17,105 nucleotides of DNA from CAYHPY01 sp964358485 (GTDB taxonomy: Bacteria; Elusimicrobiota; Elusimicrobia; UBA1565; UBA9628). The notes below the pieces were generated by a model that was not told the DNA's origin, ran no database searches, and saw only the letters and a list, made by a program, of their open reading frames with translations. This document shows, piece by piece, positions 4,557 to 12,800 of the stretch. The stretch covers positions 1 through 17,105 of the forward strand of contig CAYHPY010000078.1 in NCBI GenBank assembly GCA_964358485.1. Direction: 5' to 3'. A program made the translations under genes and the position numbers. Each line of letters opens with the position of its first letter. The stretch's first letter is position 1.

Positions 4557-7417
4557 TGAGCGCGTCGCTTCAAACGCACTTGAAAATCCTGCTCGTCGGA
4601 CTCCTTGCGGCGTCTTCCGTGTCGGCTGAGGAGCCGCGGGCGCTGATCTCGGAGGCCGCGGCGGCGGCGGAGGCGGTCACGGACCAGCGTCAGCGGGCCT
4701 GGGCTTTCGGCGTGGTTTCCGAGGCCCAAGCCAAGACCGGCGACCGGGTTGGCGCCTTGAAGACGCTCAAGCCGGTCCTTGACGCGGCCGAGGCCTTGCC
4801 AAAGACCGAGCCTAGGCGCGGCGAGGTCCTCATGGTGCTGAGCCGATTTTTGGCGACGGCGGGAGATTCCGCCGGCGCGCTCCGGACGCTCGACGGGTTC
4901 GCCAGCCCTAAGGATGTTGCCACCCCGATGTATTACGTCTCCGCCGCCCAAACGGATGCCAAGGATTTCGAGGGCGCCGGGAAGACGGCCGAAAAAAACG
5001 CCGATCCCGCTTGGACGGATCTTGCCTATTACCACATGGCCCACAAACAGGCCAAGGATGGCGACAAAGACGGCGCGCTCCGCAGCGCCGAAAAAATCTT
5101 GGGCCACCACAAAGCGGGAGCGCTCGGCTTCGTCGCGAAATATCTTGGCGATGGCGGGGACAAGGCCGGCGCCCGGGATATCGCCGCGGCGGGTTTGAAG
5201 CTGGCCAAGGACCTCAAAAACGCCTCCGACCGGGAATCGGCGCTCGCCGCCGTCATCATGGGGCAGGCCTCCTCGGGCCAAATCGCGATCGCGTTGGAGA
5301 CCGTCGAACTTCTTGAGAGGCCCCGTTCCAGGATGCAGGTGCTGCTGAGCGTTGCCCAAGCGCAGTGGGAGGAGGGGGACGGAGGCGGCGCGGAAAAAAC
5401 CCTTTCCGTGGCGGTGCGCCTGGCCAGGGATGAGCGGGAGGTCTTCCAGCGGCTCAGCGTCATGGGAAAGGCCGCGATTCAATTGGCCGAGGGAGGACGA
5501 GAGGACCTCTCGAAGAAATTGTTGGCGGATGTGATGGCGCCCGCGCAGGCCATGCCCGACGGTCTTTTGAAATGCTCGATTTTTAGCGATATCGCCAAGC
5601 TGCAGCAATTGCTTGGCGATGAGCGGGCGGCCGAAGTTGCTTCCCGGCAGGCTCTCAATTCACTGGCCTCGGAACCTTTAGGGGTCAAAGTGGATTGGAT
5701 CAGGGATGCGGCTAAAAATTTGTCCTTATTTCGCGGATCGACCGGGGCCGTCGCTTGGTCCCGGGAACAGAAAGACCCCGCCGCCAAGGCCGCCGGCCTG
5801 GCGGGCGCCGTCATTGGCGAAGCGGAATCCGGAACGGGATCGGTTCCTAAGCCGAAGGCCCCCGCCAAACTGGAGGCGAAGGTCGAATTCTCAGAACCCT
5901 CGGGAAACGGCTTCCTCGACGCGGGCGAGAAAGCGGAGATCGCCGTCACCGTGGCCAATAAAGGGCCCGGTCCCGCCTATGCCGTCCGCGTCCTGCCCAA
6001 GACGGGCGACTTGGCCGGGTTGCTTCTGACCAACGCCTCGGCCATCGGCAAGGTCGAGCCCGGGCAATCCGTCACAAAGTCGATCTCGCTCGCGGCCACC
6101 GACGAGGTCTCCTCCCGTAAGGCGGTTTTTTCAATTGAAGTAAAAGAGGGCAACGGCTTCGACGCGCCCCGCGTGGACTTGGAATTCGAGACCCGCGCCT
6201 TCCGGGCGCCGAAGCTCGAAGTCGCCGGAATCTCCTTGGGAGGCGGCGGCGTGGTCAAGGCGGGCGAGGCTTCCCATATCGAGATTGTCGCCCGCAACGC
6301 CGGCGAAGGCCCCGCTCTCGCGGTCAAGGTTCGGCTCTTGCTTAAAAGCCCCGACATTTTCGCCTCGGGCGATTTGGAGTCGGATCTGGGGAGCATCGAA
6401 TCCGGAGCCTCCAAGAAGGCCGAATTCGACTTTTTCGTCAACCAGCGCTTCAAAGGCAAGAACCTGCCCATTGCGGTCACGCTTTCGGAGGCGAGGGGCA
6501 AGTATGGCGTAGAGGAAAAATCCCTGGCGCTCGTCTTGGGCGAGCCCCCTCCTTCCTTGGCCGTTCGCGTCAAAGGCCGGGCCCCCGAGCCGTCCGCCGC
6601 CCTCTCGTCCGAGGAAGAGGGGGTCGACGATCCTCCCCCCGCGGTCGGCGGCGCCGATCCGGACGCCTACGCCGTCGTGATCGGGATCGAAAAATACCAG
6701 GACGTGCCGGGGGTGGATTTCGCGGCGCGCGACGCGCAGACGATGCACTCGTACCTGACGCGGGCGATGGGTTTTGACTCCAAGAACGTGATCCTCCTTT
6801 TGAATGAAAGGGCGACCAAAAGCGCCATGGAGAAATACCTCGGCAAATGGCTCAAGAATCAGGCCGCGAGCCCCAAGAGCCGGGTTTTCATCTACTACTC
6901 CGGGCACGGCGCCCCGAACCCGGCGACCGGGAAGTCCTTCCTGGTTCCCTATGATGGCGACCCCAATTACACCGACGAGACGGCGTATTCTATCGAGGCC
7001 CTCTATCGCGGCCTGTCTCAGCTACCGGCCCGCGAGGTGACGGTCGTTCTTGATTCCTGCTTCTCCGGGTCCGGAGGGCGCTCGCTTCTGGCCAAGGGCG
7101 CGCGGCCCTTGGTCCTAAAAACCGATGAGCCCGCTCTCGGCGCGGGGCGGGCCGCGATCCTTAGCGCGGCGGGGCCGAGCCAAATCAGCACCCATTTCCC
7201 CGAGGGCCGCCACGGGTTGCTCACCTACTACCTCCTCAAGGGCCTCCGGGGAGAGGCCGACTCCGACCGTGATGGGACCACGACCGTAGAGGAATTATTC
7301 GGTTTCGTCAGGCCGGCCGTCGAGCGCCAAGCCCGCCGCCAAAACGTCGAGCAGACCCCGCAGCTCACCGCCCCGGACGCCGCCGCGCGGGGCTCGGCCC
7401 TGATCCGGCGCAAGTGA
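4556..7417 (+). CDS. secreted multidomain caspase-like protease with helical repeats and CARDB-like domains
   Basis: A 953-residue exported protein. The Sec signal peptide is about residues 1-24 (cleavage near VSA-EE). Residues about 26-425 are Ala-rich helical repeats of TPR type, with recurring units such as AGDSAGALRTL, DGDKDGALRSA and GGDKAGARD. Two CARDB-like beta-sandwich segments follow, about 438-545 (with NGFLDAGEKAEI) and 552-662 (with KAGEASHIEI). A Pro/acidic linker leads to the caspase domain (about 703-935), with H784 (YYSGHG) and C835 (LDSCFSG). An EF-hand-like loop (D902, D904, D906, G907, E913) sits near its end. The caspase domain is clearly paralogous to the upstream lipoprotein, and even at DNA level a 26-base stretch at 4258 and 7088 differs at one base. 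The first two-thirds use more A/T-ending codons than the neighbours by eye. Substrates are unknown. Confidence 0.92.
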   Translation: MSASLQTHLKILLVGLLAASSVSAEEPRALISEAAAAAEAVTDQRQRAWAFGVVSEAQAKTGDRVGALKTLKPVLDAAEALPKTEPRRGEVLMVLSRFLATAGDSAGALRTLDGFASPKDVATPMYYVSAAQTDAKDFEGAGKTAEKNADPAWTDLAYYHMAHKQAKDGDKDGALRSAEKILGHHKAGALGFVAKYLGDGGDKAGARDIAAAGLKLAKDLKNASDRESALAAVIMGQASSGQIAIALETVELLERPRSRMQVLLSVAQAQWEEGDGGGAEKTLSVAVRLARDEREVFQRLSVMGKAAIQLAEGGREDLSKKLLADVMAPAQAMPDGLLKCSIFSDIAKLQQLLGDERAAEVASRQALNSLASEPLGVKVDWIRDAAKNLSLFRGSTGAVAWSREQKDPAAKAAGLAGAVIGEAESGTGSVPKPKAPAKLEAKVEFSEPSGNGFLDAGEKAEIAVTVANKGPGPAYAVRVLPKTGDLAGLLLTNASAIGKVEPGQSVTKSISLAATDEVSSRKAVFSIEVKEGNGFDAPRVDLEFETRAFRAPKLEVAGISLGGGGVVKAGEASHIEIVARNAGEGPALAVKVRLLLKSPDIFASGDLESDLGSIESGASKKAEFDFFVNQRFKGKNLPIAVTLSEARGKYGVEEKSLALVLGEPPPSLAVRVKGRAPEPSAALSSEEEGVDDPPPAVGGADPDAYAVVIGIEKYQDVPGVDFAARDAQTMHSYLTRAMGFDSKNVILLLNERATKSAMEKYLGKWLKNQAASPKSRVFIYYSGHGAPNPATGKSFLVPYDGDPNYTDETAYSIEALYRGLSQLPAREVTVVLDSCFSGSGGRSLLAKGARPLVLKTDEPALGAGRAAILSAAGPSQISTHFPEGRHGLLTYYLLKGLRGEADSDRDGTTTVEELFGFVRPAVERQARRQNVEQTPQLTAPDAAARGSALIRRK

Positions 7418-7442
7418 CGGCCGTCTGATACAGTTGGCGTCA
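7415..7442. repeat. inverted repeat linking two convergent stop codons
   Basis: TGACG (7415-7419) and CGTCA (7438-7442) are a perfect 5-bp inverted repeat separated by 18 bases. Each arm contains the stop codon of one of the converging genes. It fills the 22-base gap. No T-run follows on either strand, so termination function is doubtful. Confidence 0.25.
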
Positions 7443-7925
7443 GCCCCGCCGGAGCTGGCCTTGCCGGAGCTGGGCGATCTTGAGCATGGACACGACCAGG
7501 TCCGGGTTGGCTTCCATGACCCTTTGGAAATCCACCGAGCTCAGGCAGAACAATTCGGAGGAGACCGTGGTGGCCACCGTGGCCGAGCGGGGCTGGCCGA
7601 AGAGCAGGGACATCTCGCCGATGACCGCGCCTTCCCCCAGCGCGGCCAGGGGCTCGGCGCGGTCCTTGCGGGTGACCACGACCGCTCCCTTGTAGATGAG
7701 ATAGAGCGCGTCGCCCTCGTCGCCTTCCTTGCAGATGAGCGCCCCCTCCTCGTACCGGACCAGAAGCATGTAGGGAAGGATCTTGGCCAGTTGTTCCCGG
7801 CCCAATTGGGAGAAGGCGCCGATGGCGGTGACCGCTTGATCGAGCCAAGCCGCTTCCTCCGGCCCGAGATCGGCCGGCCGGACCTCGATGATGCCGTCTT
7901 CGGGGTTTTCCGCCACGGGAGACAT
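7440..7925 (-). CDS. stand-alone cyclic-nucleotide-binding domain protein
   Basis: A 161-residue cytoplasmic protein that is essentially one cNMP-binding (CRP/PKA regulatory-type) domain, about residues 35-155. The phosphate-binding cassette is intact: G103, E104, then P112-R113-S114-A115-T116 in GEMSLLFGQPRSAT. The Glu is expected to contact the ribose 2'-OH and the Arg the cyclic phosphate. There is no helix-turn-helix and no catalytic domain, so it should act by binding a partner. It converges on the caspase gene (22-base gap) and diverges from the parvulin operon. The ATG at 7925 has no Shine-Dalgarno and overlaps an extended -10 (TGCTATAAT). A GTG at 7916, seven bases past that hexamer, is an equally plausible leaderless start (158 aa). 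Both give the same domain. Confidence 0.9.
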   Translation of the reverse strand: MSPVAENPEDGIIEVRPADLGPEEAAWLDQAVTAIGAFSQLGREQLAKILPYMLLVRYEEGALICKEGDEGDALYLIYKGAVVVTRKDRAEPLAALGEGAVIGEMSLLFGQPRSATVATTVSSELFCLSSVDFQRVMEANPDLVVSMLKIAQLRQGQLRRG

Positions 7926-7932
7926 TATAGCA
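7924..7932 (-). promoter_or_regulatory. extended -10 promoter of the cNMP-domain gene
   Basis: On the minus strand this reads TGCTATAAT, a perfect -10 hexamer preceded by the TG of an extended -10. No good -35 is present 17 bases upstream (GGTCAA), as is usual for extended -10 promoters. Transcription would start near 7917, at the in-frame GTG at 7916 and past the annotated ATG. Confidence 0.5.
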
Positions 7933-7946
7933 GTCCATACGGCGAC

Positions 7947-7975
7947 TTGACCCGGGCCCCGGGCCTTGCTAGCAT
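7947..7975 (+). promoter_or_regulatory. sigma70-type promoter of the parvulin-TAM operon
   Basis: TTGACC (7947-7952, five of six consensus bases), an exact 17-base GC-rich spacer and TAGCAT (7970-7975, four of six). The start of transcription would be near 7982, leaving a leader of about 50 bases with a strong ribosome-binding site. Its -35 occupies the same six bases that the opposing cNMP-gene promoter would use. Confidence 0.55.
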
Positions 7976-8022
7976 GACCGGGCGTAAACCCGCTCGGCGC
8001 CGGGCCGCGGGAATCAATCAGC

Positions 8023-8031
8023 AAGGAGGAG
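8023..8031 (+). promoter_or_regulatory. strong ribosome-binding site of the parvulin gene
   Basis: AAGGAGGAG, a near-perfect anti-16S match two bases before the ATG at 8034 (core AAGGAGG spaced four bases). It decides this start although the frame is open for another 600 bases upstream. Confidence 0.85.
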
Positions 8032-8033
8032 TC

Positions 8034-8312
8034 ATGGCAAGAGCCAGCGCGCGGCACATTCTGGTCCCGAGTCAGACGGAGTGCGACAATCTCAAGAAGC
8101 AGATCGAGGGAGGGGCGGACTTCGCCGAGATGGCCAAGAAGCACTCCAAGTGCCCCTCCGGGCGCGAGGGCGGCGCCCTGGGCGAGTTCGGCCCCGGACA
8201 GATGGTTCCCGAATTCGACAAGGTGGTATTCTCCGGCGCGCTCGGAAAGGTCCACGGGCCGGTGAAGACCCAGTTCGGGTTCCATCTCATCGAAATCACC
8301 AAGCGGGCTTAG
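8034..8312 (+). CDS. ppiC: parvulin-type peptidyl-prolyl cis-trans isomerase
   Basis: It catalyses cis-trans isomerisation of X-Pro bonds. The 92 residues are one bare parvulin domain, almost the same length and pattern as E. coli PpiC: H8 in ARHILV, GADFAEMAKKHSKCPSG (27-43), GGALGEFGPGQMVPEFD (46-62) and the C-terminal TQFGFHLIEI (79-88), including the paired conserved His residues H8 and H84. There is no signal peptide, so it should be cytoplasmic, unlike the periplasmic SurA and PpiD chaperones that serve outer-membrane proteins. It is the first gene of the operon, with a strong ribosome-binding site. The barrel-protein gene starts 8 bases after its stop. That linkage hints at a role in making or folding envelope proteins, but housekeeping activity is equally possible. 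Confidence 0.95.
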   Translation: MARASARHILVPSQTECDNLKKQIEGGADFAEMAKKHSKCPSGREGGALGEFGPGQMVPEFDKVVFSGALGKVHGPVKTQFGFHLIEITKRA

Positions 8313-8320
8313 GCCCGGCC

Positions 8321-9835
8321 TTGATCGCGGCGCTGGCTATTTTTGGGGGGTTGAGCGCCGCCGTCCCGGTCCGCGCCGCCGCGCCGGCTTCTTCGACCCC
8401 GACGGTGTCGGCGATCGTGTTCGAGGGCGCCGCGGACCTTCCCGTGGCCGAGCTCCTGGACGCCGTCCTGCCGCTGAAGTCCAGCGGCCCCTGGAGCCCG
8501 GCCGCGGCGGACTTGGGCGCGCAATCGGTCGCCTCCGCTTTCCGCAACCGCGGGTGGCTGGAGGTCCGGGTGAGCACCTCCGCGGAGGCGGCGGGGAGCT
8601 CCGTGACCTGGCGCGTCCAGATCAGCACGGGGCCGCTCTACCGGATCGGAGAGACCCGTTACGAGGGCGTGGAGACCGTCAATCGCCGCATCGTCGAACG
8701 GGAACTGGATTACAAGATCGGCGATCCCTACAGCCCGCGCGCGCTGTACCGCTCCCAGAGCCGCCTCTACAAGACCCGGTTCTTCGACGAAGTCTGGACC
8801 CGGATCTCCACGACGAGCGCCAAGACCGTCATCGTCGAAATCTCCGTGAAGGAGCGGCGCCTCAAATACCTCAAGGCGGGGGCGGGTTTCGGTTCCGAGG
8901 AAAAAGAACGCCTGTCCCTGGTCCTGACCTACCACAATTTTCTCAATCGGGGATATCAAGCCGAGGCCGCGGTCAACCGCTCCCGGATCTGGCTGGAGTA
9001 CCGCGGGGAGTTCACCAACCGGGATTTCTTCGGAACCCGGATCGAGCAATCGACGCGCTTCACTTGGCGCCGGGAGGACCGCAGCGGGTACGATACCGAA
9101 TCCACGCAGGGCCGGGTCGGCCTGGCGCGCGCCATCGGCTGGGACACGACGGCCGACCTCCATTACCGGCTCCAGCGGACCGTGGCCTTCAACGTGGACT
9201 CCGACATTTCCGAGACCACCCCGGGGGAGACGGTCACCGGCACGCTTGGGACGGCCCTCAACCGCGATACCTCCAACGATCTATTCTTTCCGACCCGCGG
9301 AACCCGCTCGGGAATCTCCCTGGAGCGCACGGGGTGGCTCTTCGGGGGCAACGTGCACTTCGTCAAGACCGCCATGGACGCCTCCGGCTACCAAAGCCTG
9401 TTCGGGCCGGTGGTGGGGACCCTGCATGGGGCCTTCGGGGCCCTGCGTCCCACGGATCGAACGACCGATGTCCCGGTCTACGAGCGCTTCTTCACCGGCG
9501 GCGCCGGCTCCATCCGCGGCTATCGGGAGCGCCACGTGGGGCCGTTGGACAGCTTCGGAGCGCCGCGCGGGGCCAGCATGCACCTGGGCGGCCGCGCCGA
9601 GATCCGCTCCCACCTTTTCTGGCGCCTGACCGGGGCGGTCTTCCTGGACGGCGGCCAGGTCGGCGCCAAGCCCAGCCAGGTCCAGCCCTCGCGGTGGAAA
9701 TACGGGACGGGGGGCGGCATCCGCGTGCGCACCCCGATCGGTCCGCTACGGGCCGACATGGGCTATAAGGTCAATCCGGATCCCGGGGACCGGGACCGAT
9801 GGCGCCTCCACCTGAGCGTCGGGGAGGCCTTTTGA
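8321..9835 (+). CDS. tamA: BamA/TamA-family outer-membrane protein with POTRA domains
   Basis: An outer-membrane barrel that assembles proteins into the membrane or, in the TAM complex, works with TamB. With TTG at 8321 as start it has 504 residues: a hydrophobic signal-like stretch (1-22), two POTRA domains (about 27-104 and 105-180) and a 16-strand-type barrel (about 181-504) ending in Phe, as barrel proteins do. The family landmarks are DLFFPTRGTRSG (320-331) and the loop-6 motif FFTGGAGSIRGY (390-401), which reads closer to TamA than to BamA. E. coli TamA has three POTRAs, so this is a shorter form. The TTG start is uncertain: the signal has no Lys or Arg before the hydrophobic core and only a weak AGG (8311-8313) precedes it. 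No ATG or GTG is available nearby in frame. Its TGA overlaps the tamB start. Confidence 0.88.
   Translation: MIAALAIFGGLSAAVPVRAAAPASSTPTVSAIVFEGAADLPVAELLDAVLPLKSSGPWSPAAADLGAQSVASAFRNRGWLEVRVSTSAEAAGSSVTWRVQISTGPLYRIGETRYEGVETVNRRIVERELDYKIGDPYSPRALYRSQSRLYKTRFFDEVWTRISTTSAKTVIVEISVKERRLKYLKAGAGFGSEEKERLSLVLTYHNFLNRGYQAEAAVNRSRIWLEYRGEFTNRDFFGTRIEQSTRFTWRREDRSGYDTESTQGRVGLARAIGWDTTADLHYRLQRTVAFNVDSDISETTPGETVTGTLGTALNRDTSNDLFFPTRGTRSGISLERTGWLFGGNVHFVKTAMDASGYQSLFGPVVGTLHGAFGALRPTDRTTDVPVYERFFTGGAGSIRGYRERHVGPLDSFGAPRGASMHLGGRAEIRSHLFWRLTGAVFLDGGQVGAKPSQVQPSRWKYGTGGGIRVRTPIGPLRADMGYKVNPDPGDRDRWRLHLSVGEAF
9821..9827 (+). promoter_or_regulatory. ribosome-binding site choosing the tamB TTG start
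   Basis: GGGGAGG ends four bases before TTG at 9832. It lies inside the end of the barrel gene and supports TTG rather than an ATG 33 bases further upstream, which would place a charged stretch before the signal peptide. Confidence 0.6.
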
Positions 9836-12800
9836 GGACTTTCCTGGCGGCCGCCCTTCTCTCTTATGCCGCGTCCCCGGCGGGCGCGGCGGGCGGGGGC
9901 TTGGTGGAGGCGGCGATGCGCCAGGCCGCCCGGCGCGCGGGTGTCGCCCTGGACCCGGGCCGGGTCCGGGTCAGCCTGCGAGGGGACGTGACCGTGGAAG
10001 CGATGAGCCTGGAATTTTCCGGCGGCCGGCTGGAAATTCCCCGGGCCAGCGGGAAGGTGGATCTCGCGGGCCTTTTGAAGCGGCGGCTGAAGGTGGAAGG
10101 CCTGCGCCTGGACCGGCCTCGCCTGCTCCTGCGCGGAGTCAAGCCGGCCGCGGGCGGGGCCAAGGAAGAAGGGAAGTGGACCTTGAGCCTCCCCGCCCTG
10201 GAAGCGGCCGGTGGGGTGGTGGAAATTGAAGGCGGCCCGGAAATGCTCCCCCGGCGATGGGACCTGAGCCTGTTGCGGGCCCGGTACGACCAAGCGGTCT
10301 TGGAAGTGTTCTCCGCGACCTTGGTGGTGGAGGGCTCTACGGCCTCGCTCCGGGGTCGGGCCCGCCTGGAGCCCGCGTTGGAGGCGGAGGCCGATCTGAG
10401 CGCGCGCGGACCCTGGACGGGCCAGGCGCGGCTGGCCGGCAAGACAGGGGACTGGAGGATTTCGGGGCAGGGAACCGGGAAGGGGGCGCGCTGGAATTTT
10501 TCCGGGGCGGTTTCGGGGGAGACCTTGGAGAAGTGGGAGGGGGAGTTGTCCTGGTCGGGCCTGGAGGCACGGAAAGTTTCCGCGCGCCGCGCCCGCCTTG
10601 GGATTTTGGCGGGCCGCCTCAAGGCCCGGGGCCGGGGATTTTCCGAGGAGGCGTTGGAGGCCGAGGGCTCCTGGGAGGTGTCGAGTTCCACCGGTCTCGC
10701 GCTCACCGGAACCGGCAAGGCGGCTAAGGGGAAAATCCATTGGAACGCCGCGCTCGCCGGAGAAAATCTTGCGGCCTCGGGCTCCGGATTTTTCAGCCGG
10801 AACTCCGACGACATCGAACTTTCGTGGACCCTGGAGGCCGACCGTGGCTCCCTGCGGCCGCTGACCGGCTTCGCCCACGGCCGGGTGACCGGACAGGGCC
10901 GTGTCCGCGGCGCCGCGCCCTCGGCGCGCGTGGAAGCGGCGGTTCAGGCGGCCGAGGTTTCGTTTTTGGAAGGCTTCGTTTTCGACCGTTTTTCATTGGC
11001 CGCCGAAGGCTCCCTCAAGAGTCATGACGTTTCTTGGGCCGCCGAGTCCGGTCCGAGCACGGCGGCGGCCAGCGGCCGGGGGGCCTGGGAGAACGGGCTT
11101 TGGAAGGCGGACTGGGAGGAATTGACCTTGGACGGCCCCTTTTCGGCCAAGGCCGGACCCTTTCGGACCCAGGCATCCCCGGAGCTTTTGACCATCCGGG
11201 GCCTGGTCCTGACCGGAGACCAGGGCCTTCGGCTGAGATTGGACGGGGACCGGAAAGGCGGGAAACTGGAGTCCCTTTTGGTGGAAGCCGAGGGGGCCGA
11301 CATGGCCGCCCTCGGGGCGGCTTTCGGCCATCCCTTTCCCGTGGCCGGCGCCCTGAGCCTCCGGGGGCAGGCCGCGGAGGGACCGGAGGGGCTGGCGGGA
11401 GATTTTACCTTGGAGTCGGCGGGGGCTGCCATTTACGGGATGGGGCCCGGGCCCCTGAGCGCCACCGGGCGCCTGGCCGGCGGACGCGCGCTCCTGGAGG
11501 GTTTGGAGTGGAGGGTCGGCGAATCCACTTTGACGGCGGCGGGCTGGGCGGCGCTTCCCAGGGAGGAGGATGAACTCGGGGATTTCTCGGTCAAAATTTC
11601 CGCCCCCAAACCCGGGTTGACCGCGGATTTTCCCACCGGCCCCTTCCTGGCCCAGGGATTGGGTTTTTCCTGCGACATGACTCTCTCCCGGAGCTCGGGC
11701 TTGTTTTCGGGGGACGGACGGGCCGAGGTGTGGGCCAAGACCCTGGCCGTTCCCGGCGCGGGCTGGGCCGCCACCGAGGTGGACGTCCAATTGGCGGGCC
11801 GCGGGGAGCGGGTCGAAGTGGTGGCCGCCAAGGCGGTGACCGGCGGCCGGCCCCTGAAGGTCACGGGGGGCTTGGGTGCCAAGGGTCCGGGTCTGCGGAT
11901 GGAGGCGGAAAACCTCATCCTGATTCCCCAACCCGGACTCAACGCGGAGGCGCGGGTGGACCTTGAGCTGGGGGGGTCCTGGGCGGTCCCGGCCCTGCGG
12001 GGAAACATTTTTCTGACCCGATTGGATTACGTCCCGAGGCGCCCCAACCGGCGTTGGTGGCAGTTCTATAAGGAAATCATCCCGGAGGTGTCCGAGGAAT
12101 TGCCCTCGCCGGCGCTCTCCGCCCCGGGCACCTTGCCTCCCCTGACGACCGACCTCAAGATTCAATTCGACAAAAACGTCTGGTACAAACGGGGACAGGC
12201 CTCCGTGGAGCTCAAAGGAAACCTCTGGGTCAAGAAGGAGGCCCGGGAGCCGCCGGCGATCTTCGGCTCCATTGAGACCGTCCGGGGCAGCGCCTCCTAC
12301 CTGGGACGGCTCTTCCGGCTGGAGTCGGGACGGATCGAATTCGCCGGGGAAAACCCTCCCGATCCCCGCCTGGAGGCCGCCGCCAAGTGGGTGGATGACC
12401 GGAGCCAGACCAAGGTGAAGCTGGACCTGACCGGCACCTTGGGAAAGCCCCGCCTGGAACTGTCCTCGGTTCCTCCGCTGGAGCAACGGGACATCGTTTC
12501 CCTGCTGGTGACGGGACGTCCTTTTGAGAAGGCGGAGGGAGGAGCGGCCGCCGACGGCGAGGCGGCCAAGCGCGCCGCCGAACAGCTCCTGGCCGCCTAC
12601 GCATCCCAAAAGGTCCGGCAGACCGTGCTCAAGCCCTTGGAACTGGACGTGTTCCAACTTCGGGTCCGGGGCGGGGGGGGCTCGGAGGTGACCCTCGGGC
12701 GCTACGTCACCAAGCAGCTATTCGTGGTTTGGGACCAGGCGGTGGGCGGGGGTCGGGCCAACCGCCTCCGGGCGGAATATTCCATCGCCCCGGGCTGGTC

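Noticed and set aside
8081..8320. A -1 frameshift joining the parvulin to the barrel protein, since the barrel frame is open through the parvulin gene
   Set aside because: No slippery heptamer is visible before the parvulin stop, the parvulin is full length, and the fused sequence would be Arg-rich noise. Open frames of this length are common at this GC content.
10993..12657. 554-codon minus-strand frame over tamB
   Set aside because: Gly/Arg/Pro/Gln-rich shadow, typical of GC-rich antisense.
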